21,584 nt of DNA from Deinococcus detaillensis (lineage in GTDB: Bacteria; Deinococcota; Deinococci; Deinococcales; Deinococcaceae): NCBI RefSeq assembly GCF_007280555.1, contig NZ_VKDB01000036.1, positions 1 to 21,584 on the forward strand, in the 5' to 3' direction. The position numbers and the translations under genes were made by a program. Below the pieces are notes generated by a model that was given only the letters and a program-made list of their open reading frames with translations, searched no databases and was not told where the DNA came from. This document shows, in pieces, positions 13,043-20,431 of the stretch. Each line of letters opens with the position of its first letter. The first letter of the stretch is position 1.

Positions 13043-15463
13043 ATGACACCCTCCCCTTCGACACTCGAATACTTCGTGGAAAACATGGACTGTGCCAGTT
13101 GCGTTCAGAAGGTCGAGCGGATGGTTGGTGGTCTCCCGGGCACGACCTCGGTCAACACCAGCTTCACCAGACAGACGCTGAAACTGACCCTCGACGAGGC
13201 ACAGACCTCCCGCGACCTGCTGGAGAAGAATCTAAAATCGATGGGCTACGCACCGACACCTCTCGCTCAGGCCTCGCCGACTTCAGTCAGCAACCTCGAG
13301 TACTTCGTCGAGAGCATGGACTGCGCCACCTGCGTCCGGAAGGTCGAGAGCATGGTGGGAGGTCTGCCTGGAGCCACCGACATCCGGGCCAGCTTCAGCA
13401 AGCAGACCCTGCAACTCACCCTCGACGAGACCCAGACGCCCAGGAGTACGCTTGAAGGAAACATGAAAGCGATGGGGTATGCGCCGTCTCCGCTGGTCAA
13501 GCCAGGGCTGGCAGCTGACGTTCAGCCTGTAGTTGTCCAGAGCAAGCCGTGGTACGCCAGCGGCCAGGGACGACTGGTGTTGGGAGCAGGCGTACTGCTG
13601 GCGCTGGCCTTCGTATTCAGTTTCATCGAACCCAGGTTCTCGGTCTACGGCTACGTCGCGGCCACGCTCCTCGGCACCTGGCCGCTGCTGAAGAAGGCAG
13701 TCGCCAGCGCGCGCTTCGGCGATCCCTTCAGCATCAACATGCTCGTCAGCCTCGCGGCCATCGGCGCGGTGCTGATCGGTCAGGCGGCCGAGGGCGCGGT
13801 GGTGGTGTTCTTCTTCGCGGTGGGTGAGCTGCTCGAAGGCGTCGCTGCCGGGAAGGCGCGTGCTGGCATTCAGGCGCTGGCCGCGCTGGCTCCCAAGACT
13901 GCGCTGCTGATCGAGGGCAAACAGACGCGCGAAGTCCCAGCCGACGCTTTGCAGATCGGCAATCAAGTCCAGGTCCGGCCGGGAGCACGCGTGCCTGCCG
14001 ACGGGCGTATCGTCAAGGGCACATCCAGCCTCGACGACAGCCCGGTCACCGGCGAGAGCGTCCCGGTGCTCAAGACCGTCGGCGATCAGGTGTTCGCTGG
14101 CAGCATCAACACCGACGGTGTGCTGAGTGTCGAAGTCGAGAAGACGGCCGCCGACAACACCATCGCCCGGATCATTCATATGGTCGAGGAGGCCGAGGGC
14201 AGCAAAGCGCCGACCGCACGGTTCATCGACCGCTTCAGCCGGGTTTACACTCCGGGCGTGGTGGCGGTCTCCGCCCTGGTCGCGGTCGTTCCACCGCTGC
14301 TGATGGGCGGTGAGTGGCACACCTGGCTTTACAAGGGCATTGCCCTGTTGTTGATCGGCTGCCCGTGTGCGCTGGTGTTGAGTGTCCCAGCAGCCATTAC
14401 GAGTGGTGTCAGTGCCGGGGCCCGGCGCGGCCTGCTTATCAAAGGCGGCGCGGCGCTCGAGACCCTGGGGAGCATCAAGACGGTGGCCTTCGACAAGACC
14501 GGCACCTTGACCACCGGGAAGCCGAGTGTTACTGACATCGTTGGGATAAGCGTCGAGCGAACCGAGGTGCTGCGTCTGGCGGCAGCAGTCGAGTCCGGGA
14601 GCAACCACCCGCTGGCTCAGGCGATCACCCGCCAGGCCAGGAGCCAGAAGCTCAATCTTCCTGACGTCCAAGGTGCCCAGGCACTCCCAGGCAAAGCGGT
14701 CACGGCCATGGTGGAAGGCCGCGCCCTGAGCGTCGCTTCACCGCGCCACGCCGCCAGCCTGACAGCGCTGGACGCCTCGCTTCAGGCGCAGATCGAAGGC
14801 TTCGAGTCGCAGGGCCGCACCACCGTGGTGTTGCTGGATGGGCCGCGTGTTCTGGGCCTGATCGCCATGCGTGACGAACCGCGTCCGGACGCCCGCGCCG
14901 CCATCGCTCAGTTGAAGGCCATGGGCATCAAGGCCGTCATGCTGACCGGCGACAACGCCCGCACCGGACAGGCGATCGCCGCTGATCTGGGACTGGAGGT
15001 TCAGGCCGAACTACTGCCCGAAGACAAACTCATGTCGATTGCTGACCTGCATGCACACGGCGGGGTGGCGATGGTCGGTGACGGCATCAACGATGCGCCC
15101 GCACTCGCGCAGTCGGACGTGGGCATCGCCATGGGCGGCGGTACCGACGTGGCGCTGGAGACCGCCGACGCGGCCCTGCTGCGCGAGCAGGTCTCGGGCG
15201 TGCCGGAACTGATCGCGCTGTCCCGGGCCACCATGAGCAACATCCGGCTGAATATCGCGTTTGCGCTGGGCCTGAAGCTCATCTTTCTGATCACCACGCT
15301 GCTCGGCTACACCAATCTCTGGATGGCGATTCTGGCCGATACTGGGGCCACCGCTATCGTGACCGCCAACGCCCTACGGCTGCTGGGTTGGAAGCCGAAG
15401 CCGACCAAAGCCTCTGAAGCGCATGTTTCAGTTCAGGGCGTATCCGCCTCGGGTCTGCCCTGA
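13043..15463 (+). CDS. P1B-2 type Zn/Cd/Pb-exporting ATPase with two HMA domains
   Basis: This 806-residue inner-membrane pump uses ATP to expel Zn(II), Cd(II) or Pb(II). Two N-terminal metal-binding HMA domains carry NMDCASC (Cys17, Cys20) and SMDCATC. The P-type core follows: TGES at 336-339, the transport CPC at 440-442, phosphorylated Asp484 in DKTGT, the NHPLAQ histidine-proline motif, and GDGINDAP from 679. The Lys in GLKLIF and the Asp in ILADTGATAIVTANALRLL of the last helices mark the ZntA/CadA (P1B-2) class rather than copper pumps. ATG 13043 is chosen because TATACT stands 6 bp upstream and the longer frame from 12971 has an untypical N-terminus. It heads a run of metal genes and is likely repressed through operator 2. 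Confidence 0.94.
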   Translation: MTPSPSTLEYFVENMDCASCVQKVERMVGGLPGTTSVNTSFTRQTLKLTLDEAQTSRDLLEKNLKSMGYAPTPLAQASPTSVSNLEYFVESMDCATCVRKVESMVGGLPGATDIRASFSKQTLQLTLDETQTPRSTLEGNMKAMGYAPSPLVKPGLAADVQPVVVQSKPWYASGQGRLVLGAGVLLALAFVFSFIEPRFSVYGYVAATLLGTWPLLKKAVASARFGDPFSINMLVSLAAIGAVLIGQAAEGAVVVFFFAVGELLEGVAAGKARAGIQALAALAPKTALLIEGKQTREVPADALQIGNQVQVRPGARVPADGRIVKGTSSLDDSPVTGESVPVLKTVGDQVFAGSINTDGVLSVEVEKTAADNTIARIIHMVEEAEGSKAPTARFIDRFSRVYTPGVVAVSALVAVVPPLLMGGEWHTWLYKGIALLLIGCPCALVLSVPAAITSGVSAGARRGLLIKGGAALETLGSIKTVAFDKTGTLTTGKPSVTDIVGISVERTEVLRLAAAVESGSNHPLAQAITRQARSQKLNLPDVQGAQALPGKAVTAMVEGRALSVASPRHAASLTALDASLQAQIEGFESQGRTTVVLLDGPRVLGLIAMRDEPRPDARAAIAQLKAMGIKAVMLTGDNARTGQAIAADLGLEVQAELLPEDKLMSIADLHAHGGVAMVGDGINDAPALAQSDVGIAMGGGTDVALETADAALLREQVSGVPELIALSRATMSNIRLNIAFALGLKLIFLITTLLGYTNLWMAILADTGATAIVTANALRLLGWKPKPTKASEAHVSVQGVSASGLP
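13064..13502 (+). repeat. Direct tandem duplication of the HMA-domain coding sequence
   Basis: Two units start at 13064 and 13295, with a constant 231-bp (77-codon) offset and no indels up to about 13271 and 13502. About 68 percent of the roughly 69 aligned residues are identical, including EYFVE, MDCA-C, MVGGLPG, LTLDE and MGYAP. This is internal duplication of one domain rather than acquisition of an unrelated second one. Confidence 0.75.
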
Positions 15464-16179
15464 GCGCTCCCCTCTCACAGATCTTCTCGCTGACGTTAAT
15501 CCCGGTGGCCGCCACCATCTTCGGCGGGGTGGTGGCCAGTTACCGCGTTCCAGGGGAAAAGCTCCGCAGCTTTGTCCAGCATTTCGCCGCCGGTGTCGTG
15601 TTCGCGGCAGTGGCCGGAGAACTGCTGCCGGAGATCACCAAAGGACATCAGCCAGTTGGTGTGGTGATCGGCTTTTCACTCGGGGTCGCGGTCCTGCTAG
15701 CGGTACGGCAATTCGCAGAGGCCCTGGAACGCCGGAGTGGTGAGAAAGGCGAGAGTAGCCTGATCGCGGCAGTTGGGATCGACGTCTTCATCGACGGCCT
15801 GCTGATCGGTGTAGGCTTCGCGGCTGGTGCCAGGGTGGGAATGTTGCTGGTGGTCGCCCTGACGCTGGAGTTGCTCTTCCTGGGCGTCTCAGTGGCGTCC
15901 AGCCTCGGGCAGTCCGGTGTATCCAGGGCACGCACCATCCTGACCATCAGTGGCCTCAGCCTGGCAGTGATCGTGGGATCGCTGCTGGGGGGCACGCTCC
16001 TTCAGGGCCTTCACGGTCTGGCGCTGGAGATCGTGCTGTCGTTCGGCGCGGCGGCATTGCTGTATCTGGTCACCGAGGAACTTCTGACTGAAGCACATGA
16101 AGTGAAGGAGACGCCGCTGATCACCGCAGCTTTCTTCGCGGGCTTCGTCGCGCTTTACCTGATTGAACTCTCGACCTGA
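15460..16179 (+). CDS. ZIP family metal transporter-like membrane protein
   Basis: This membrane protein of about 239 residues has seven or eight helices and ZIP layout. Helix 2 carries HFAAGVVFAAVAGELLPEI, a long loop follows, then GIDVFIDGLLIGVGFAAG and LTLELLFLGVSV where classic ZIPs have HNxPEG and HExPE. The metal-site His/Glu residues are replaced, so transport of Zn(II) is not assured. The first ordinary start, GTG 15505, would cut the first helix to about 12 residues. The frame is open upstream to CTG 15460, which overlaps the ATPase stop as CTGA and would restore a full helix (QIFSLTLIPVAATIFGGVVA). I therefore extend it, with 15505 as fallback. It lies in the operon between the ATPase and the CDF exporter. 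Confidence 0.75.
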   Translation: MSAPLSQIFSLTLIPVAATIFGGVVASYRVPGEKLRSFVQHFAAGVVFAAVAGELLPEITKGHQPVGVVIGFSLGVAVLLAVRQFAEALERRSGEKGESSLIAAVGIDVFIDGLLIGVGFAAGARVGMLLVVALTLELLFLGVSVASSLGQSGVSRARTILTISGLSLAVIVGSLLGGTLLQGLHGLALEIVLSFGAAALLYLVTEELLTEAHEVKETPLITAAFFAGFVALYLIELST

Positions 16180-16207
16180 GTATCATCCTTTCAAAAGGCG
16201 ATTCCTT

Positions 16208-17158
16208 ATGACTCACTCCCACAACCATGCGGCACATGACGACCATGAGCACGGCGGTCATGCTCACGGGCACCACCACAACCATGCTCCCGCCGATTTT
16301 GGCCGGGCGTTCCTGATCGGCATTGGCCTCAACACGATCTTCGTCATCTTTGAGGTCATCTACGGCACGCTGGCCAAATCTCTGGCGCTGGTGGCCGACG
16401 CTGGACACAACGCCAGCGACGTGCTGGGCCTGCTGCTCGCCTGGGGCGCGTACCTGGTCGCTAAGCGCCGACCATCGCAAAAGCACACCTACGGCCTGCG
16501 GCGCAGCAGCATCCTGGCCTCGCTCACCAACGCGGTGCTGCTGCTCGTCGCCCTCGGAGCGATCATCTGGGAGGCGCTGCACCGCTTCAGTCAGCCAGCC
16601 CCGGTGGCGGGCGGCACGGTCATCTGGGTGGCGACGCTGGGCATCGCCATCAACGGCGTCACTGCGTACCTGTTCGCCTCTGGGCGCAAGGGGGACCTGA
16701 ACCTCCGAGGAGCGTACCAGCACATGTTCGCCGACGCGCTCGTCTCGGCCGGTGTGGTGGTGGCGGGCATCGTGATCCTCTTCACCGGCTGGAACTGGCT
16801 CGACCCGGTGGTCAGCCTGATACTCGCCGCCGTGATCCTGTACGGCACCTGGGGCCTGCTGCGCGAGTCGCTCGACCTGGCGCTCGACGCGGTGCCGGAG
16901 AGTGTGGACCTGAACGAGGTGAAGTCCTTCCTGAGTGCCCAGCCTGGAGTAGCGGGTGTGCACGACCTGCACGTCTGGGGAATGAGCACCACCGAAACCG
17001 CCATGACGGTGCATCTGGTGATGCCGCAGGGCCTGCCGGATGAGGCTCTCCAGCACCTGCGGCATGAACTCCACGAACAGTTCGGCGTCGAGCATGCCAC
17101 GGTTCAGGTGGAACAGGGCCGGGTTCCCTGCGATCTGCTTTCCGACGAGGTGGTGTGA
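16208..17158 (+). CDS. czcD: CDF family zinc/cadmium exporter, CzcD/ZitB-like
   Basis: This 316-residue inner-membrane cation diffusion facilitator exchanges cytosolic Zn(II) (often Cd(II)) for protons. The first 27 residues are strikingly His-rich ([20 protein letters not shown] and more), a metal-binding tail. Six helices follow. The transport site is HDHD type: His67 and Asp71 in DAGHNASD of helix 2, and His172 and Asp176 in [11 protein letters not shown] of helix 5. The C-terminal cytosolic domain has [20 protein letters not shown], standard for CzcD. ATG 16208 has AAAAGG about 9 nt upstream; an earlier start at 16163 would overlap the ZIP-like gene and lacks support. It lies 28 bp after the ZIP-like gene; the next ArsR gene begins 44 bp later. 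Confidence 0.93.
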   Translation: MTHSHNHAAHDDHEHGGHAHGHHHNHAPADFGRAFLIGIGLNTIFVIFEVIYGTLAKSLALVADAGHNASDVLGLLLAWGAYLVAKRRPSQKHTYGLRRSSILASLTNAVLLLVALGAIIWEALHRFSQPAPVAGGTVIWVATLGIAINGVTAYLFASGRKGDLNLRGAYQHMFADALVSAGVVVAGIVILFTGWNWLDPVVSLILAAVILYGTWGLLRESLDLALDAVPESVDLNEVKSFLSAQPGVAGVHDLHVWGMSTTETAMTVHLVMPQGLPDEALQHLRHELHEQFGVEHATVQVEQGRVPCDLLSDEVV

Positions 17159-17190
17159 TGGGCGTGCCGGAAGAGACCCTGGACATCGTC

Positions 17191-17196
17191 TATTCT
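17191..17196 (+). promoter_or_regulatory. -10 element TATTCT of the CadC-type gene
   Basis: TATTCT is followed by exactly six bases (CTGGAA) and then ATG 17203, supporting an independent leaderless transcript inside the metal operon. This decides the start against GTG 17155 or ATG 17158. No clear -35 is visible. Confidence 0.5.
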
Positions 17197-17202
17197 CTGG
17201 AA

Positions 17203-17565
17203 ATGATTCTCACTTCTCAAGAAGACGCCTGTGAGGTGAGCTGTGTTCATCCGGAAGCTGTTCAGAAAGCAAAACAGGCCCTGCCGGATGTCGCCTGCGT
17301 CGAGGAGGCCAGCGCACTGCTCAAGGCTGTCGCCGACCCAACCCGGCTGCGGCTGCTGAGCGCCCTGAGCGCCTGCGAACTGTGCGTCTGTGACCTCGCG
17401 GCTGTGGTCGGGATCAGCGAGAGTGCCGTCAGCCACCAGCTGCGCTTCCTGCGGGCGCATCGCCTCGTAACGTTTCGCAAGGAGGGGCGGATCGCCTATT
17501 ACCGACTGCTCGATCACCACGTCACCGTGCTAATCGGCAGCGCCCTAGAGCATGCCCGCGAGTAA
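17203..17565 (+). CDS. cadC: CadC-type Cd(II)/Pb(II)/Zn(II)-sensing ArsR repressor
   Basis: This 120-residue protein is close in layout to staphylococcal CadC. The thiolate site is complete: Cys10 and Cys14 in the N-terminal arm ([13 protein letters not shown], compare DTCEIFCYDEEKV in CadC), plus Cys61 and Cys63 in ELCVCD at the HTH. The second, alpha-5 zinc site is also complete: Asp104, His106, His117, Glu120 with CadC spacing. The protein ends at that Glu. The HTH is [22 protein letters not shown]. In the family it represses the efflux operon until soft metals bind. It follows the CDF gene, and its stop overlaps the next start by 14 nt. It should control operator 1 and/or 2. Confidence 0.92.
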   Translation: MILTSQEDACEVSCVHPEAVQKAKQALPDVACVEEASALLKAVADPTRLRLLSALSACELCVCDLAAVVGISESAVSHQLRFLRAHRLVTFRKEGRIAYYRLLDHHVTVLIGSALEHARE

Positions 17566-17971
17566 GCGGACCTGGCTGATCGGTGCTCTGGTGATTCTTG
17601 GAGGACTCGGCGTCTGGTGGACCAGCGAACGCCGCTGGTCCGGGCCGTTGTACTGCATCGAGAAGCCGGGAACCCTCTGGAACGGCGTGGCCGCGTTGCC
17701 CGCCGAGTACACACCAGAGTGCCCGGAAAGTCGCAGTTACCGTCAGGAGGTAAGGAGCGGCCTGAGCCGGGTGGAACGGTACCGCGTGGACGGCTGGCAT
17801 CCCAACGTCCTGCTCGGCGTGATGAAGCAGGCTGGGTATCGTCAGACCACCGATGACCCGATTGCCCCCGGGAATTACGCGGCCTTCCTGACCGGGCAGA
17901 GCGGCATGATCCAGTACCTGGCCAATCTTCAGGATAGGCAGACGGTGGTGACGCTCAGCGGCCGACCGTAA
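17552..17971 (+). CDS. Small membrane-anchored protein of unknown function
   Basis: This 139-residue protein is not recognised. An N-terminal signal anchor (residues 7-22, [17 protein letters not shown]) places the rest outside the cytoplasm. There are only two cysteines (PLYCIEKPG and YTPECPES), which could form a disulfide or bind metal. Dense Tyr, Arg and Gln stretches ([17 protein letters not shown]) suggest a folded basic domain. The start codon lies inside the CadC gene (14-nt overlap, ATGCCCGCGAGTAA), so it is co-translated with the sensor and is the last gene of the metal operon. Metal-related function is inferred from position only. Confidence 0.75.
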   Translation: MPASKRTWLIGALVILGGLGVWWTSERRWSGPLYCIEKPGTLWNGVAALPAEYTPECPESRSYRQEVRSGLSRVERYRVDGWHPNVLLGVMKQAGYRQTTDDPIAPGNYAAFLTGQSGMIQYLANLQDRQTVVTLSGRP

Positions 17972-17978
17972 ACAACAC

Positions 17979-18005
17979 GCCGCCTCACGATCTCAGTGCG
18001 GCGGC
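17979..18005. terminator. GC-rich hairpin between convergent genes
   Basis: GCCGCC (17979-17984) pairs with GGCGGC (18000-18005) across a 15-nt loop. It lies 8 nt after the stop of the preceding plus-strand gene and overlaps the minus-strand stop. It could act as a bidirectional terminator, but there is no T-tract on either side. Confidence 0.3.
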
Positions 18006-18317
18006 CCTGAGCACAGTCAGCAGCGAGGACGGGCCTTCGGTCCTTCTCCGTCTGCCGCAGGCCAAATTAAGGCAACACAACCCCTCATTGTCTGTGGTTT
18101 TCATGCCGGACACATTCAAACGGAGGATGACACGGAGGCTAGGCTGCGTTTGCGCCTGTTCACGAATCATCTGCAGATTGTGATTGTTCGTGATGAGGTG
18201 ACCTCGGTGGAGGAAGCCGCTGCCGCTCGCTAACTGCTGACCGCGCAGTTCAACGCGGATGTGGATCACACCGCTTTGAACGCGCTCAATAGTTTGGGCC
18301 AGGATGGAACGGGGCAC
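17985..18317 (-). CDS. Truncated trypsin-fold peptidase-like protein
   Basis: This 110-residue frame resembles the first half of a chymotrypsin-fold serine peptidase. A helix (ILAQTIERVQSGVIHIRVEL) leads to GSGFLHRGHLITNNHN, like the GSGF..(I/V)TNNHV motif with the catalytic His. After that the similarity ends; no GD..LA or GNSGGP is found. The C-terminal part (CGRRRRTEGPSS) is encoded by a GC-rich hairpin and looks like run-off. GTG 18317 is preferred over TTG 18323 because TAAACT sits 6 bp upstream. The break coincides with an inverted repeat (TCACGAA 18160-18166, TTCGTGA 18187-18193). It is most likely a relic; a real short protein cannot be excluded. Confidence 0.45.
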   Translation of the reverse strand: MPRSILAQTIERVQSGVIHIRVELRGQQLASGSGFLHRGHLITNNHNLQMIREQAQTQPSLRVILRLNVSGMKTTDNEGLCCLNLACGRRRRTEGPSSLLTVLRAAALRS

Positions 18318-18323
18318 GCTCAA

Positions 18324-18329
18324 AGTTTA
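18324..18329 (-). promoter_or_regulatory. -10 element TAAACT of the peptidase-like relic
   Basis: On the minus strand TAAACT is followed by six bases (TTGAGC) and GTG 18317. If real, it shows the relic retains a leaderless promoter. TTGACA directly abuts it and cannot be the paired -35. Confidence 0.35.
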
Positions 18330-18460
18330 GTGTCAAACAACCAAGAGCATGTCGCGCTACCGATCAGCAAGCTTGCTCTTGCCCTGAGGCAGCCACGATA
18401 GAAGCCCCCTACGGCCTTCTCGTATCCTCCACGGGCCGTTCTGACCTATGGTTGAGGGGA

Positions 18461-19507
18461 ATGCTTGACGACACTGCAGGAATGCCCGGATTCATCCGCT
18501 CGGCAGCGGACGATTCCACTTATTTCCGCAGCATCGTGCTGTTTGGCACCAACACGGCGTCCTACAAGTTCGCGCTGAGCCGCGCGCTGCTGGTCCTGGC
18601 GGCCGAAGGGCGTAGCCGGGTCACTCTACCCGAACTGGCCCCCTACTTCACCGCTCCCCTGCTGGCCCACGTGCAACGCGGAAAGAGGCAGGGGACGGTC
18701 CCGAGCAGCGTGTTCCTGGAGGGTGCCGCCGCCCACCTGTGCGGTCAGCTGGATGCGGACGCCTTTCATGCCCTCACCGTGCAGCAAGCTTTCCGCTACG
18801 TGCTGGACGTGTATCACCGTCTGCCCGGTGGGGAATCGGCAACGGAGTTCTTCCAGCTGGAACGCGGGCGTCTGCGGGCCTTGGTGCTCACCGACGCACT
18901 GCTGGCCCTTTCCCCTATAGATCGTCAGTTGCTGGATGCTGAGACGGAGGCCCGTTGGGATCTGGTTGAACACGCCTGGACCGAGGGAAGCGCATCAGAG
19001 ACAGCAGGCCGCTCCCCAACGTACGAGGAAGCCAGCGGTGAGCTGGTGCTGGTGCCCTGGCGGCACCAGACCCGCGTTTCGCTCACGCGTTTGCGCCCTG
19101 CCCTAAGCGGCTACCAGAAAGGCCACTGCTTTTATTGCTATCAACCGGTGGACATGACCTCCGGCGAAGCGTGCCATGTGGATCACGTCTTCCCGTGGGT
19201 GCTGGGCTACCGCCTGCCGGATGTGGACCTGAACGCGGTGTGGAATCTCGTGCTGAGTTGCGAGACCTGCAATGCCGGTCCAGGGGGGAAATCGGATGCC
19301 ATTCCGGCCCGGCGTTTTCTGCAGCGGTTGCACCGCCGCAACTCGTACCTGATCGACAGCCACCATCCGCTCCGGGTAGCCCTGATGCAGGACACGGGAA
19401 GCACCGCCGAGGCCCGCTGGACTTTCCTGACTTCCCTGGAAACCTTTGCCCTGGAGCAGCGGTCCAAACGCTGGAATGGGCGCGCCGAACACCCGCCAGT
19501 ATTTTGA
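18461..19507 (+). CDS. HNH endonuclease-domain protein, possible defence nuclease
   Basis: This 348-residue protein has a C-terminal zinc-ribbon HNH nuclease domain. Cys223 and Cys226 in GHCFYCYQPV, the catalytic core His239-Val-Asp-His242-Val-Phe-Pro, an Asn in NAVWNLVLSCETCNAGPGG and that second Cys pair fit a functional site. The N-terminal 200 residues are helical. They open with IRSAADDSTYFRSIVLFGTN then TASYKFALSRALLVL, a segment I associate with a family of HNH proteins often found in defence loci; I am not sure of that. No helicase, methyltransferase or second subunit is adjacent. ATG 18461 follows TATGGT by 8 bp, slightly off the leaderless spacing; ATG 18482 is an alternative. It is flanked by relics, so recent arrival or partial loss of a larger system is possible. 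Confidence 0.85.
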   Translation: MLDDTAGMPGFIRSAADDSTYFRSIVLFGTNTASYKFALSRALLVLAAEGRSRVTLPELAPYFTAPLLAHVQRGKRQGTVPSSVFLEGAAAHLCGQLDADAFHALTVQQAFRYVLDVYHRLPGGESATEFFQLERGRLRALVLTDALLALSPIDRQLLDAETEARWDLVEHAWTEGSASETAGRSPTYEEASGELVLVPWRHQTRVSLTRLRPALSGYQKGHCFYCYQPVDMTSGEACHVDHVFPWVLGYRLPDVDLNAVWNLVLSCETCNAGPGGKSDAIPARRFLQRLHRRNSYLIDSHHPLRVALMQDTGSTAEARWTFLTSLETFALEQRSKRWNGRAEHPPVF

Positions 19508-19564
19508 TTGCGGTTGCCTCCAGGAACACCGATGATGCGGATGATCCGTGGCCCAGGTGCCGTC

Positions 19565-19595
19565 CTGCTAGCCGGAGCTGCTGCTCCGCCAGCAG
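19565..19595. terminator. Strong hairpin downstream of the HNH gene
   Basis: CGGAGC (19573-19578) and GCTCCG (19583-19588) pair around TGCT. Outside an internal loop, CTGCT (19565-19569) pairs with AGCAG (19591-19595). It lies 57 nt past the stop codon and has no T-tract. It could be a terminator, an RNA stability element or part of a small RNA. Confidence 0.4.
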
Positions 19596-19628
19596 GCTGG
19601 AGATCTGATAGAAAGCCACGGGGCGGCG

Positions 19629-19650
19629 GTCAGGTGGTCAGGTGGTCAGT
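19629..19650 (+). repeat. Short 8-bp tandem repeat (GTCAGGTG)
   Basis: The unit GTCAGGTG occurs twice in a row and is followed by GTCAGTGG, a third, diverged copy. It lies in the 237-bp gap between the HNH gene and the first secreted paralogue. The rest of the gap (19508-19744) has the hairpin above and no gene. Confidence 0.6.
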
Positions 19651-19731
19651 GGACGCCATGCCCTCCCTAACCCAGTGATGTGATGAGACATGAACGACTG
19701 GGACGTGAGAAACACGTAAGAGAGTTTTCCC

Positions 19732-19737
19732 TAAGCT
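19732..19737 (+). promoter_or_regulatory. -10 element TAAGCT of the first secreted paralogue
   Basis: TAAGCT lies 7 bp before ATG 19745, close to the leaderless layout. No ribosome binding site is present between them. Confidence 0.35.
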
Positions 19738-19744
19738 CGGTGCA

Positions 19745-20278
19745 ATGAAGAAATACTTCAAGCTCACCGCACTCGTCCTCGGCTTCATGCTCGGCAGCTT
19801 CGCAAACGCCGAGTTACAGCGTGTGCCTGGAACCAACACGTATTACGAAAAAGATCTCGATGCCATGACCGACGCCAATACAAGTATGGTTGTCGTCGCA
19901 GAGATCAATGACACGCAAGGCGAGACCGCCATGGCTTTTATTTGCCGTGATGGCAAAGCCAGTGCATTCCTGAATACGAGGAACAACCTGATGAGCAGTG
20001 GGGAATACGACCTTGAACGCTCCCCTAATCTGATGTACCGGGTGGATTCGCAGCAAGCCAAGACCATTCCGTCACAAACTGGCCTCACCAGTGGAGAGCC
20101 GGACTTAACTCTTCTGGCTTTTGATGACGCTCGCGACGCCATCCTGACTGCTGCCTTCACAAATACCACGAGCAAAATCGTCATGCGCGTACTGCGAAAC
20201 AATGGCAGCGCATTGGACGATACCTTCTCCATAGGTGGTTTCAAAGAGGCAATGCGAGTTGTAAATTATCGCAAATAG
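19745..20278 (+). CDS. Secreted protein of unknown function, paralogue A
   Basis: This 177-residue protein is not recognised. A clear Sec signal peptide (MKKYFKLTALVLGFMLGSFA, cleavage after Asn21-Ala22) sends it out of the cytoplasm. The mature part is about 155 residues, probably mostly beta with one C-terminal helix. Conserved with paralogue B are VAEINDTQGETAMAFICRDG, NTRNNLM, LMYRVDSQQAKTI and SKIVMRVLRNNG. It has a single Cys in FICRDG. It is transcribed with paralogue B in the same direction, 153 bp apart. Codon and base composition are AT-richer than in the metal genes. No enzymatic motif is visible; it may be a cell-envelope or extracellular binding protein. Confidence 0.8.
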   Translation: MKKYFKLTALVLGFMLGSFANAELQRVPGTNTYYEKDLDAMTDANTSMVVVAEINDTQGETAMAFICRDGKASAFLNTRNNLMSSGEYDLERSPNLMYRVDSQQAKTIPSQTGLTSGEPDLTLLAFDDARDAILTAAFTNTTSKIVMRVLRNNGSALDDTFSIGGFKEAMRVVNYRK

Positions 20279-20431
20279 GTGATAAATTTGCGGTTATTTG
20301 AGCGAATTTAGAACTGAAACGAGTAAATACCAGTCCGTCATAGTGTAATTGGACAACACTCCGTCTTTTAGATTGGTACCTACAAGAATCATTCATATAT
20401 TTGAGAAAATTGAGCTGCAGAGGAATATTAT

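Noticed and set aside
13283..14671. A 462-codon minus-strand frame under the metal ATPase
   Set aside because: Lies wholly inside the ATPase gene, whose motifs are unambiguous; the antisense translation has no recognisable domain.
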